This document shows, one piece after another, positions 44,352-52,749 of a DNA stretch of 64,000 bases. Location of the stretch: positions 1 to 64,000 of the forward strand of contig CANJLH010000006.1 of NCBI GenBank assembly GCA_947475415.1. Reading direction: 5' to 3'. Made by a program: the position numbers and the translations under genes. The stretch comes from Caulobacteraceae bacterium (GTDB lineage: Bacteria; Pseudomonadota; Alphaproteobacteria; Caulobacterales; Caulobacteraceae). Position 1 is the first letter of the stretch, and every line of letters starts with the position of its first letter. The notes below the pieces were generated by a model. That model saw only the letters and a list, made by a program, of their open reading frames with translations, did no database searches and had not been told where the DNA came from.

Positions 44352-45932
44352 TTGGATACCTACGACTACATCGTCATTGGGGCGGGCTCGGCCGGCTGCG
44401 TGATCGCCACCCGGCTTGTTGAGGCTGGCAAGAGCGTACTGCTGCTAGAAGCTGGCGGTGAAGATTGTGATTTCTTCATCCGGCCGCCCGGCGGCCTGCA
44501 GAAAATCGGCAAGGACCTGAGTTGGACATTCTGGACCGAGCCGCAGTCCGCCGTGGACGGCCGTCGGGTGTTCATGAAGCAAGGCCGTGTGCTTGGCGGC
44601 GGCTCCACCATCAACGGCATGGTCTATATCCGTGGCCAGGCTCAGGACTACGACGGCTGGCGCGATCTGGGCTGCGACGGCTGGGGTTGGGACGAGGTCC
44701 TTCCGGCGTTCAAGCGGCTGGAGGCGAACCAGAAGTACTCCGGCGCCCACCATGGCGCCGACGGTCCGCTGAAGGTCAGCGACGCTGGCTATCACCACCC
44801 GCTTAGCTACGCGTTCGTCCGCGCCGCGCAGGAAGCTGGCCTCGCCTACAACGACGACTTCAATGGCGACGACCAGGCCGGCGTTGGCTTCTACCAGATC
44901 ACAGCCGCCGATGGTTTGCGCCAGTCGGCCACCGTCGCCTTCCTGGCAAAGGTCCGGGCCAATCCGCTGTTGACGTTGCGTTGTAACGCCGCGGTCAGCG
45001 CCATCACGCTCGAAAACGGCGCGGCGGTGGGCGCCTCATACCGCGCAAAGGACGGCTCGACCCATCAGGCGCGCGTTCGCGAGGAGGTGGTCCTTTCGGC
45101 TGGCGCGTTCGGATCTCCGAAGCTTCTACAACTGTCGGGCATCGGTCCTGGCCAACTGCTCAGAGAGCTTGGCATCCGAGTCCATCGTGACCTGCCTGGC
45201 GTAGGCGAGAACTTCCAGGATCATTTCCAAGCCGGGGTCTATGGTCGCGCCCGCGGCGCCGACAGCCTGCTCGGCCAGGATAAGGGCTTAAGGGCTTTGC
45301 GCCACGGTCTGCAGTGGCTGCTGTTCCGGTCGGGTCTATTGACCACCAATGTCGTCGAGGCTGGGGGCTTCGTCGATACCACCGGAGGTGGGCGACCCGA
45401 CATCCAGTTCACCGTCGTGCCGACCCTGACCGGCGACGCCGACCGCCCGCCCCTGCCCGGCCACGGCATCTCGATCAGCCCCTGTAACCTGCGCCCCTAC
45501 GCCCGAGGCTGGGTGCGAATTTCCAGTCCCGACCCGGCCGCCGCGCCCAGGGTTGACGCCAATGCGCTCGGCGATCCCCGCGACCTTGCCACGCTAGTCC
45601 GCGGCGTCAAACTTGCCCGTCGAATTCTTCAGGCTCCGTCGCTGGCGCGGGTCCTGGACTGCGAACTTGCGCCCGGCGCGGGTCCAGGCGATCTCGATGA
45701 CGCCGTGATCGAAGACCACGTCCGCACGGTGCTGAAGACTGTCTATCACCCTGCCGGAACCTGCCGGATGGGAACCGATACGAACGCCGTAGTCGACGCG
45801 CGCCTGCGGGTGCATGGCGCACCACGCCTTCGCGTAGCCGACGCCTCGGTCATGCCAACTCTGGTCAGCGGCAACACCAATGCCCCGGCGATCATGATCG
45901 GCGAGCGCTGCGCGGATTTCCTGCTCAGTTAG
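44352..45932 (+). CDS. GMC family FAD-dependent alcohol oxidoreductase
   Basis: A 526-residue GMC flavoenzyme. The FAD motif is IVIGAGSAGCV (7-17), and GRVLGGGSTINGMVYIRGQA is GMC signature 1. The C-terminal YHPAGTCRMG contains the active-site His, and NTNAPAIMIGERCADFL ends the protein. It oxidises an alcohol to an aldehyde or ketone. The TTG start follows GGGGAA and gives the correct N-terminus. It is co-transcribed with the VOC gene and overlaps the stop of the convergent kinase-like gene. Confidence 0.92.
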   Translation: MDTYDYIVIGAGSAGCVIATRLVEAGKSVLLLEAGGEDCDFFIRPPGGLQKIGKDLSWTFWTEPQSAVDGRRVFMKQGRVLGGGSTINGMVYIRGQAQDYDGWRDLGCDGWGWDEVLPAFKRLEANQKYSGAHHGADGPLKVSDAGYHHPLSYAFVRAAQEAGLAYNDDFNGDDQAGVGFYQITAADGLRQSATVAFLAKVRANPLLTLRCNAAVSAITLENGAAVGASYRAKDGSTHQARVREEVVLSAGAFGSPKLLQLSGIGPGQLLRELGIRVHRDLPGVGENFQDHFQAGVYGRARGADSLLGQDKGLRALRHGLQWLLFRSGLLTTNVVEAGGFVDTTGGGRPDIQFTVVPTLTGDADRPPLPGHGISISPCNLRPYARGWVRISSPDPAAAPRVDANALGDPRDLATLVRGVKLARRILQAPSLARVLDCELAPGAGPGDLDDAVIEDHVRTVLKTVYHPAGTCRMGTDTNAVVDARLRVHGAPRLRVADASVMPTLVSGNTNAPAIMIGERCADFLLS

Positions 45933-47026
45933 ACCTTCGGATTAAGCTGCCGATGGGCGGCGAAATCCGGCGACAGATCAGGCACGGTCAACCCCAGCCG
46001 CCGGGCGATCATCTGGGTCGTGGAATTGGCGTGGGCCATAGTGGTGTCGGCGGATAGCCGGCCTTCTTGCACCCCGATGTCCGCCTGGCGGATCAGTGTG
46101 GTGGAAATGAACATCGCCGCCAGTACGATAAAATAGTCGATGTCGTCGATCCGGCGCCCGGACAGAGCCTCATATCGCTTCTGCGTTTCGGCGGCGCCAG
46201 GCCATCCCGGTAGGCGCGCGACCTCGATCGCCTCGGCATGGAACTCGTCCATCATCATCCAATAGCCCAGATCGATACCCGCCGGCCCGATGGTGGGACC
46301 TTCCCAGTCGATCACCGCGGCGACCCGGTTATCGGCGCCGAACAGCATGTTGCCGACCCGAGCATCGTTCCACACCAGAACCGGTTCGGCATCCTCCACC
46401 CGGGTGCGGTTGGCGCGGAGGTAGTCCATCGCCGCATCGGTGATCGGAAATTTGCGGCCTTGGGTCGTCCAGTCATACCAGGTCTTCTGCTGACGCAGGT
46501 GCGCGCCCAGGAAACCCTCGCTTAGGTCCGTCGGGGCCAGAAAGGCATGGGTGCGCCGCCAGTCCACCGCGTGTACGGCGACCAGCGCCGCCATCGCCGA
46601 GGTCCACAGGGTCGTGCGACTCTCCACCGTCAGCTCGGGCAGAAATCCCGCCAGATGCATGGAGGGGCGGCCCAGGGGAGCGCGGCCCTCGATGCGTTCC
46701 ATGACGAAGAACGGCGCCCCGACAAGGCCAGCGCCGGGCTCGATCCAGCAAATCTTGGGCGCCGGCAGGTCCGGATAGCTTTCGAACCCCTGAAGGGTGC
46801 GCGCCTCGCGGACCACATCAGGCTTCAGGAACAGCTGTCGCGCCCGCGGCTCGATTCTCACGACATACTCAGCGGTCCTCGCGCCCCGGCGCACGGCGAT
46901 GTCAATGAGGTCGCTGGACTGGCCCTTTGAAAGGCGTTCGAACCGCTCGAACACCAGCTTCTCGCCAGACTGGCCGTAAGCCTCGTTCCAGCGGTCCTCC
47001 AGCCAACCGCGAAGCTCAGTTTCCAT
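45929..47026 (-). CDS. Aminoglycoside-phosphotransferase-like (ACAD10/11 N-domain type) kinase
   Basis: A 365-residue protein-kinase-like fold. The catalytic loop usually reads HGDxxxxN; here it is WNDARVGN, so Asp and Asn are kept but the His is Trp. VIDWEGPTIGPAGIDLGYW supplies the magnesium-binding Asp. Relatives fused to acyl-CoA dehydrogenases in animals phosphorylate 4-hydroxyacyl-CoAs, so action on a hydroxylated acyl group is a reasonable guess. The start lies 2 bases after the LLM stop; the operon is FAD monooxygenase, LLM, kinase. Confidence 0.82.
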   Translation of the reverse strand: METELRGWLEDRWNEAYGQSGEKLVFERFERLSKGQSSDLIDIAVRRGARTAEYVVRIEPRARQLFLKPDVVREARTLQGFESYPDLPAPKICWIEPGAGLVGAPFFVMERIEGRAPLGRPSMHLAGFLPELTVESRTTLWTSAMAALVAVHAVDWRRTHAFLAPTDLSEGFLGAHLRQQKTWYDWTTQGRKFPITDAAMDYLRANRTRVEDAEPVLVWNDARVGNMLFGADNRVAAVIDWEGPTIGPAGIDLGYWMMMDEFHAEAIEVARLPGWPGAAETQKRYEALSGRRIDDIDYFIVLAAMFISTTLIRQADIGVQEGRLSADTTMAHANSTTQMIARRLGLTVPDLSPDFAAHRQLNPKV

Positions 47027-47028
47027 GT

Positions 47029-48075
47029 CTAGACCGACCGGTTGCGGAAGGCGTCCACCACACCAGCCAGCTTTTCGGCAGTCGCCCCATGGGTGAGGAT
47101 TTCGTCGGCGCCGGCGTCCAGATAGGCGCGGAATTTCGCCGCCACCTCCAGTGAGTTTCCTGAAGCCGAAGAGGAGGGCAGCCATTCGGCCGGCATCACT
47201 TTGGTGAGTTCGATGAGTTCGGCGCGCGTCATGTGCTTGTCCGCCGTCTTACCGCCGAGCGCGACCAACCGCGGATCGGCGCGATAGGCCGCGAGGTCCG
47301 CAGCCCGCCAGCCGTTGGCCGCGGCGATGGAATCCCCCAGGCCGTTGACCTGCAGATACCCCGCCGCTCGCGAGTTGATCGCAAGGGCCGCGTCTTCGTC
47401 CGACATGTCCGGCGCGCATGCCACCGTCGCCACGATCCGGGTCGCGGCGGGATCACGGCCAGCCTTGGCGGCCGCCTCGCGCACGGTTCGGACTGAACGC
47501 GCGACGGCGTCGGGCGTCAGGAACGGATGCAGAATGGCGCCGTCGAAGACCTCGCCGGCCAAGGCGAGCGTCTTCTGCCCAACCGCCGCGAGATAGAGCG
47601 GCGGTTGCGCATCTCCGGTTAGTTCCGGCAGTCGGATACTGGGAAAACAGCCCGCCGGCCCATCATAAGAGACCGTCTCCCCGACCCATAGCCTGCGCAG
47701 GATCTTCGCCACATCGCCCATAGAGGCCAACGTGGGCGCCGGATAGCCATATCCGGTCCAACGCCAGTCGGCGGAACGGCCGAAACCGAACCGGAAGCGA
47801 CCCTCGCACAGGGATTGCAGCGTCTGACCGGCGGATGCCAGCACCATCGGATGACGCACCCCCATGGGCGTGATTCCCACCCCAAGCTGGATCTTGGCGG
47901 TCACTTGGCTGCAGGCGCCCAAGACCGCGCTGAACTCTTTGGTGTCGAAGCGCTCGCCGAGCCAGACGCCGCCCATGCCGATGGATTCGGCGACCCTCGC
48001 CTGATCGATGCCCTTACGCGGGTTCTTGACGCCGCCCGGCAGGATGTAGGCGCTCAAGGCTGAGACGTGTTCCAT
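47029..48075 (-). CDS. LLM class flavin-dependent oxidoreductase, copy 2
   Basis: A 348-residue luciferase-like protein. GMGGVWLGERFDTKEFSAVLG, GVRHPMVLASAGQTLQ, GRFRFGFGRSADWRWTG and LYLAAVGQKTLALAGEVFDGAIL follow the family pattern, which is often called F420-dependent though the cofactor is unproven here. ATG at 48075 follows AGGGGG and is preferred to a GTG three codons upstream. It lies 12 bases after the FAD monooxygenase stop. Confidence 0.86.
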   Translation of the reverse strand: MEHVSALSAYILPGGVKNPRKGIDQARVAESIGMGGVWLGERFDTKEFSAVLGACSQVTAKIQLGVGITPMGVRHPMVLASAGQTLQSLCEGRFRFGFGRSADWRWTGYGYPAPTLASMGDVAKILRRLWVGETVSYDGPAGCFPSIRLPELTGDAQPPLYLAAVGQKTLALAGEVFDGAILHPFLTPDAVARSVRTVREAAAKAGRDPAATRIVATVACAPDMSDEDAALAINSRAAGYLQVNGLGDSIAAANGWRAADLAAYRADPRLVALGGKTADKHMTRAELIELTKVMPAEWLPSSSASGNSLEVAAKFRAYLDAGADEILTHGATAEKLAGVVDAFRNRSV

Positions 48076-48087
48076 GGTTCGCACCCC

Positions 48088-49704
48088 CTATTTGCGGGCC
48101 GTCTGAAATCCCGCGACCTTCGCCATCAACACCAAAGGATCGGCCGGTTCGGAGTCCGAGCGCCAGGCCACATGGGCGTCAGGCCGCACCAGCACCAGTT
48201 TGCGCTCATAAAGGCGGGCTATTTCCGCCTCGGCAATATCGACCACCGTGAGTTTTGCGCCGAGCGTCCGGGCTGCGGCCGTCAACCCGGCGGTCGAAAT
48301 CTCCGCGTCGAAGCGCAGCAGCACGAATCCATCCCCGAACAGATCGATGGTCGAACGCCCGTCCGTCAAATAGGCGTGCGGCGCCCGGTGCCCCGGCCGA
48401 GCAGTCTGGACATAGGTCTGTACGGTATCAGGGGGCTCGGGCGTGCCATCAGGCTCGATGATCGGTGAGCCCTCATAGCGATAGCCCAGACCGACTCCGT
48501 GCGAGGTCCACTCCTGCTGCAGGGACTCGCTCATTTTGCGTCCGATCTCTGCGCGCGCCATTTCGCCCGCCGGCGTTTCATCCATCACTTGGCTGAAATC
48601 CGCCGCCCCGATCCAGGCGAGGAAATTCTGGGTCGAGGAGGCGCTGTTGCGGACCGCGACGGGCCGTCTTTCCGCTCCATAGGCGTCAAGCAGTCCCTCG
48701 CCTCCCTGGCCGCTCAGCACGGCGTGCAACATCCAGCCCAGCGAAAGGGCGTCGCCGACGCCAGTGTTCAACCCATGGCCGCCGGTGGGAGACGTGGTGT
48801 GCGCCGCATCGCCTGCAAAGAACACCCGGCCCTCGCGGTAGCGCTCTACGGTGAACGCGCTGCGCCGCCACGGAAATACCCGCAGAACTTCGAACGCAAC
48901 GGCGCTTCCGAATGCCCGGCGGATGTCCTGGGAAATGTCGTAGACCGCCGGGTCGAGTTTGCTTTCTGTACCCACCAGGGTGAACCGCCAGAGTTCGCGG
49001 CCATCCACGGAGGTAAGGTTCGACCAGGTGCCGGTCCGGTCGATGAACATATAGCGATTGCGCACGCCCATGGGGGTGGCAGACAGGTCTGCGCGTATCA
49101 TCGCGCTAACCGAAAAGCTCAGCATCTGACCGTCAAAGACCAGGCCATATTGTTGGCGAACGCGGCTCCCGGCTCCGTCACAGGCGACCAGATACCTGCC
49201 GCGAGCAGTCGTGGCCGCGCCGGTCGCGAGATCAACGATTTGCGCCGACACGCCGTCAAAGTCCTGATCGACCCTCTGGCACTCATGGCCATAACGGATG
49301 TTCACCCTGCCCGTCGCCAGCGCCGCGCGGGCCAGGATCGGATCAAACTGGAATTGTGGGCATTTGCGCAGCATCTCCAACGCGCCTGCCGGAGGCGCCC
49401 GGTCACGGGTGGCGGGCCGCGGATCGCCGCCTATGAACAGACCATCGAGTCCCGTGCAGTAGATGGTGTCAAGATTGACGTCGTCTGGGAAACCACAGTT
49501 GGCCACCGCCTCGGCGATCCCCCACTTGCGGCAGATTTCCATGGTCCGCTCATTCAGCGTGCCAGCCTTGGCGAGCAGCTCCGCGCCAGTGGAGGCGTCA
49601 CGCTCCACAACGATGCTTTCAACTCCGCGCAACCCCAGGTCCAGCGCCGTCGCTAGCCCCACAGGACCACCCCCGATTATCAGGACTGGCGCTTCCAGGC
49701 TCAC
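48088..49704 (-). CDS. FAD-dependent aromatic monooxygenase, PheA/MhpA-like, copy 2
   Basis: A 538-residue class A flavin monooxygenase: IIGGGPVGLATA (9-20), CDGAGSRVRQQ (175-185) and GDAAHTTSPTGGHGLN (298-313), with the same thioredoxin-like C-terminal third as copy 1. It hydroxylates a phenol or related ring using NAD(P)H and oxygen. The start is GTG, with GGAG upstream. It is the first gene of the monooxygenase/LLM/kinase operon, and shares a 234-base divergent region with the enoyl-CoA hydratase gene. Confidence 0.9.
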   Translation of the reverse strand: MSLEAPVLIIGGGPVGLATALDLGLRGVESIVVERDASTGAELLAKAGTLNERTMEICRKWGIAEAVANCGFPDDVNLDTIYCTGLDGLFIGGDPRPATRDRAPPAGALEMLRKCPQFQFDPILARAALATGRVNIRYGHECQRVDQDFDGVSAQIVDLATGAATTARGRYLVACDGAGSRVRQQYGLVFDGQMLSFSVSAMIRADLSATPMGVRNRYMFIDRTGTWSNLTSVDGRELWRFTLVGTESKLDPAVYDISQDIRRAFGSAVAFEVLRVFPWRRSAFTVERYREGRVFFAGDAAHTTSPTGGHGLNTGVGDALSLGWMLHAVLSGQGGEGLLDAYGAERRPVAVRNSASSTQNFLAWIGAADFSQVMDETPAGEMARAEIGRKMSESLQQEWTSHGVGLGYRYEGSPIIEPDGTPEPPDTVQTYVQTARPGHRAPHAYLTDGRSTIDLFGDGFVLLRFDAEISTAGLTAAARTLGAKLTVVDIAEAEIARLYERKLVLVRPDAHVAWRSDSEPADPLVLMAKVAGFQTARK

Positions 49705-49830
49705 GTCGTCACTCCGGTCGTCGCCGCACGGCTATAGGCGCCAGCGGCGCTGGTGTGTATCGCCTGCATCATCAATTGATGTCGCAATGAGGTTCACTCC
49801 AATCGCCTGGTGTCGGACGGTCCGCAGCGC

Positions 49831-49863
49831 AATTACGTATTGTGGAATTCTATTCTACGATCG
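49831..49863 (+). promoter_or_regulatory. Promoter with overlapping operator-like palindrome
   Basis: TTACGT (49833-49838), 17 bases, TACGAT (49856-49861) is a plausible sigma-70 promoter pointing to the enoyl-CoA hydratase. The near-perfect palindrome GTGGAAT-TCT-ATTCTAC (49842-49858, one mismatch) fills the spacer and enters the -10, as expected for a repressor site. It matches the 7+3+7 form of the site at 38742. Confidence 0.52.
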
Positions 49864-49938
49864 TCGAACTTGGAGCAAGGGCTGAGCTGAACGAGGGAGC
49901 CATCTCAGCGTGACCGCCGCAACGGAGACCCGACGCCA

Positions 49939-50802
49939 ATGACCAACGCCGCCTATGAGCACATTCTCTATGAGGTCGCCGACGGCGTCGCCCACGTGAT
50001 CCTCAACCGACCGGATAAACTCAACGCCCTGGGCAATGGCCCCGGATCCAGCCGCGACGAGATCGGCCGCGCATTGGCCGACGCCAGCCAGGACGCAGAC
50101 ATCGGATGCGTTCTGATCCGCGCCAATGGCCGGGCATTCTGCGCTGGCGGCGACCTGTCGCGAATCGGCGGCGCACCGGCGCCGGACACACCCTATGACA
50201 ATCAGGTCTTCAACGAAGACATCCTCAAATTTAACGCTGGCATCCGCGCGGTGCGCAAGCCCGTGATCGCCGCCGTACACGGGCTTTGCCTGGGCACGGC
50301 CATGGGCTTCGTGGCCCAATGCGACTTCGTGATCGCCGCCGACAACACCCGCTTCGGCCTTATCGAGGGCCGGATCGGCCACCCAGGCGCTTCAGACCTG
50401 GTTCCGGTGATCGGCGCCGCCTGGACCAAGTACCTCATCTATACCGGCGAGATGATCGACGCCTGGCGGGCGGAGAAGATCGGTCTGGTGCTCAGCGTCG
50501 AGCCCGCCGAGCGCCTGGCGGAACGCGCCGGCGATCTCGCGGCCAGGATGGCGCGGATGCCCCGCGAGGCCCTGCACCTGAACAAGATTTGCATCGAGAA
50601 TGTCCTGGAGGCGTCGGGCCGGGCCGCGGGCCGACTTGCTGGGCGCGCCCAGGACGCGATCACCAAATCCATGTCCTCGGCCGCTCGGGCCCCTGACGGG
50701 CGCTTCTTCGAACACATCCTGAAGACCGAAGGCATGGATGGGATGAAGAAGGCCCGTGAGTTGCAATACCGCGAGAACTGGTTGCCCAAACTCAGCGAGT
50801 GA
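49939..50802 (+). CDS. Enoyl-CoA hydratase/isomerase family protein, copy 2
   Basis: A 287-residue crotonase with the oxyanion segments RANGRAFCAGGDLSRIGG and VHGLCLGTAMGFVAQCDFVIAA. At the catalytic Glu positions it reads FGLIEGRIGHPGASDLVP, keeping one Glu (in LIEG). A C-terminal extension (FFEHILKTEGMDGMKKAREL) is typical of PaaG-like or side-chain hydratases. It stands alone behind the operator-bearing promoter. Its last 11 bases overlap the convergent MDR gene. Confidence 0.88.
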   Translation: MTNAAYEHILYEVADGVAHVILNRPDKLNALGNGPGSSRDEIGRALADASQDADIGCVLIRANGRAFCAGGDLSRIGGAPAPDTPYDNQVFNEDILKFNAGIRAVRKPVIAAVHGLCLGTAMGFVAQCDFVIAADNTRFGLIEGRIGHPGASDLVPVIGAAWTKYLIYTGEMIDAWRAEKIGLVLSVEPAERLAERAGDLAARMARMPREALHLNKICIENVLEASGRAAGRLAGRAQDAITKSMSSAARAPDGRFFEHILKTEGMDGMKKARELQYRENWLPKLSE

Positions 50803-51784
50803 CGTCGACCACCACACGGCCGCGAATCTGGCCGGCGACGATCTGCGCCGCCAGTTCCGGGAGCTTGGACATCGGCTCCACAGTGGTGATCGCCGCAAGT
50901 TTGGCCGGGTCCAGGTCCCGCGCCAGCCGGGCCCAGGCGCGTTCGCGCTTGGCCCTGGGCGCCATCACGGAATCGACGCCAATCAGCGCCACGCCGCGCA
51001 GGATATGCGGCATCACCGAGCCCGGCAGATCGGCGCCGGCTGCAAGCCCGCAAGCCGCCACAGCGCCGCCATATGCAGTCTGAGCCAGGACATTGGCCAG
51101 GATCGTGCTGCCGACTGAATCCACCGCGCCGGCCCAGCGCTCCTTCTGTAGCGGACCGCCTTTGGCCTCCAGTTCAGCCCGCGGGACGAAGTTGCTCGCC
51201 CCCAGCCCACGCAGATAGTCATGTGTTGAGTCTCGACCGGTGGAGGCCGTCACCGTGTAACCGGCCTTGGCCAGCAGCGCGACAGCCACCGAGCCCACGC
51301 CGCCGGCGGCGCCGGTTACCAGAACTTCACGGGCGCCGGGCTGCACGCCCCAGTCAACCAGAGCATCGACGCAAAGGGACGCGGTGTAGCCCGCCGTGCC
51401 GATCGCCATCGCCTGCTCCAGGGAAAAAGCCTCCGGCAGCCGCACGATCCACTCGGGCTTCACCCGCTGGTAGCGGGAGTAGCCGCCCTGTTGGGTCTCC
51501 GAAAGGCCCCAGCCATTGACCACGACCTTGTCGCCGGCCTTCCATTCCGCCGAGCGGGACTCCACAACCGTCCCGGCAAGGTCGATGCCGGCGATCATCG
51601 GCAAGCTGCGGGCGATTTTGGTGGCGCCGCTAACCGCCAACCCGTCCTTGTAGTTGACGGTGGAGTAAGCGATCTCGACCAGAACGTCGTTGTCGGGCAA
51701 ATCGGCCAGGGTTAACTGGCGGAACCCGGCCTTGGGCTTGCCATCCTGGTCCTCGATCACGATTGCGGTAAAGGTGTCGGTCAT
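50792..51784 (-). CDS. MDR oxidoreductase, acrylyl-CoA reductase (AcuI/YhdH)-like
   Basis: A 330-residue zinc-independent medium-chain reductase: AYSTVNYKDGLAVSG near the N-terminus, MIAGIDLAGTVVES, the NADPH-binding VTGAAGGVGSVAVALLAKAGY and a C-terminal QIVAGQIRGRVVVDV. The family reduces acryloyl-CoA or similar enones to remove reactive products. It starts after GAGGATGCG and is divergent from the IclR-type regulator, about 105 bases away. Confidence 0.9.
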   Translation of the reverse strand: MTDTFTAIVIEDQDGKPKAGFRQLTLADLPDNDVLVEIAYSTVNYKDGLAVSGATKIARSLPMIAGIDLAGTVVESRSAEWKAGDKVVVNGWGLSETQQGGYSRYQRVKPEWIVRLPEAFSLEQAMAIGTAGYTASLCVDALVDWGVQPGAREVLVTGAAGGVGSVAVALLAKAGYTVTASTGRDSTHDYLRGLGASNFVPRAELEAKGGPLQKERWAGAVDSVGSTILANVLAQTAYGGAVAACGLAAGADLPGSVMPHILRGVALIGVDSVMAPRAKRERAWARLARDLDPAKLAAITTVEPMSKLPELAAQIVAGQIRGRVVVDVTR

Positions 51785-51889
51785 CGCATCCTCGGGCGGG
51801 TTGAATTGTCAGCGGCGCCGGATCGGGCGCAGGCTTCTATAAACCGCCATAGGCGCGCGGATAGACCACTTTGGAGGGACAGCACGGCT

Positions 51890-52744
51890 ATGGCTGCACG
51901 GACGAAGGTAACGCGCGGCTCCTCCGCGCCGGCGGAAGAACCCGGCGGTGACCAGGTCGGGGTCCAGTCGGTGGAAACCGGCATAGAACTGCTCCTCGCG
52001 CTCGCAGCGTTGTCGACGGACTCGGCTCCACCGATGCTGAAGACGATCGCCGCCGCCGCGGGAGTCCCGCCAGCCAAGGCGCATCGCTACCTGGTCAGCT
52101 TCACACGCACCGGCATGGTGGAGCGCGACGCCGCCACAGGAAGATATAGGCTCGGCCCCAATGCGCGCATGATCGGCGTGGCCGCCATTCGCGGCTCCGA
52201 CTTCGTGCGGGCTGCGAGCCGCCGGCTGCCGCAATTGTGTGAGGATACGCGCCATTCTGCGGCCCTCGCGGTCTGGGGCGACCAGGGCCCCACCGTCGTC
52301 TGGGTCGAGGAGGTTCGTCGTCCGATCACCATCAGCACCCGGGTTGGAGAGACCCTGCCTCTGCTCGCCTCGGCCACCGGCCGGGTGTTCGGCGCCTACC
52401 TGCCCGGCTATCAGACCAGGGCGCTGCAAAGCCGCGAGCTTGCCGCAAACCGCCGCGCCGGTCAGCCTGCCGGCCCCACAAGCTCCGGCGACGCCGCGGT
52501 CTTGTTCGCCGACGTTCGGCGTCATGGCCTGGGCTGGACCGAAGGTGGCGTCCACACCGCCGTCAATGCTCTGGCGGCTCCGGTCTTCGACTACCGCAGC
52601 GCCATGGTGGGAGCCATCGCCCTGCTCGGTCCAGCGGAAGCGTTCGATGCGGATCCGGCGGGCTCAACGGCGGCGACGCTTCGCGCCGCGGCCACCGGAG
52701 TCTCCCAATCCCTGGGTCACGTGACCGAGCCCCAGGGCGCGTAA
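51890..52744 (+). CDS. IclR family transcriptional regulator
   Basis: A 284-residue IclR-type protein. The winged helix-turn-helix is in PMLKTIAAAAGVPPAKAHRYLVSFTRTGMVERD (about residues 47-80), and the effector domain shows VWVEEVRRPITISTRVGETLPLLASATGRVFGAYL and GGVHTAVNALAAPVFDY. IclR proteins repress or activate aromatic and acyl catabolism. The ATG at 51890 has GGAGGG 10 bases upstream. It is a candidate to bind the IclR-like palindromes at 38742 and 49842. Confidence 0.9.
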   Translation: MAARTKVTRGSSAPAEEPGGDQVGVQSVETGIELLLALAALSTDSAPPMLKTIAAAAGVPPAKAHRYLVSFTRTGMVERDAATGRYRLGPNARMIGVAAIRGSDFVRAASRRLPQLCEDTRHSAALAVWGDQGPTVVWVEEVRRPITISTRVGETLPLLASATGRVFGAYLPGYQTRALQSRELAANRRAGQPAGPTSSGDAAVLFADVRRHGLGWTEGGVHTAVNALAAPVFDYRSAMVGAIALLGPAEAFDADPAGSTAATLRAAATGVSQSLGHVTEPQGA

Positions 52745-52749
52745 CGCCC

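Noticed and set aside
5398..48075. Naming the two LLM proteins as F420-dependent
   Set aside because: Family names suggest it, but no F420 biosynthesis gene lies here and many members use FMN, so the cofactor was left open.
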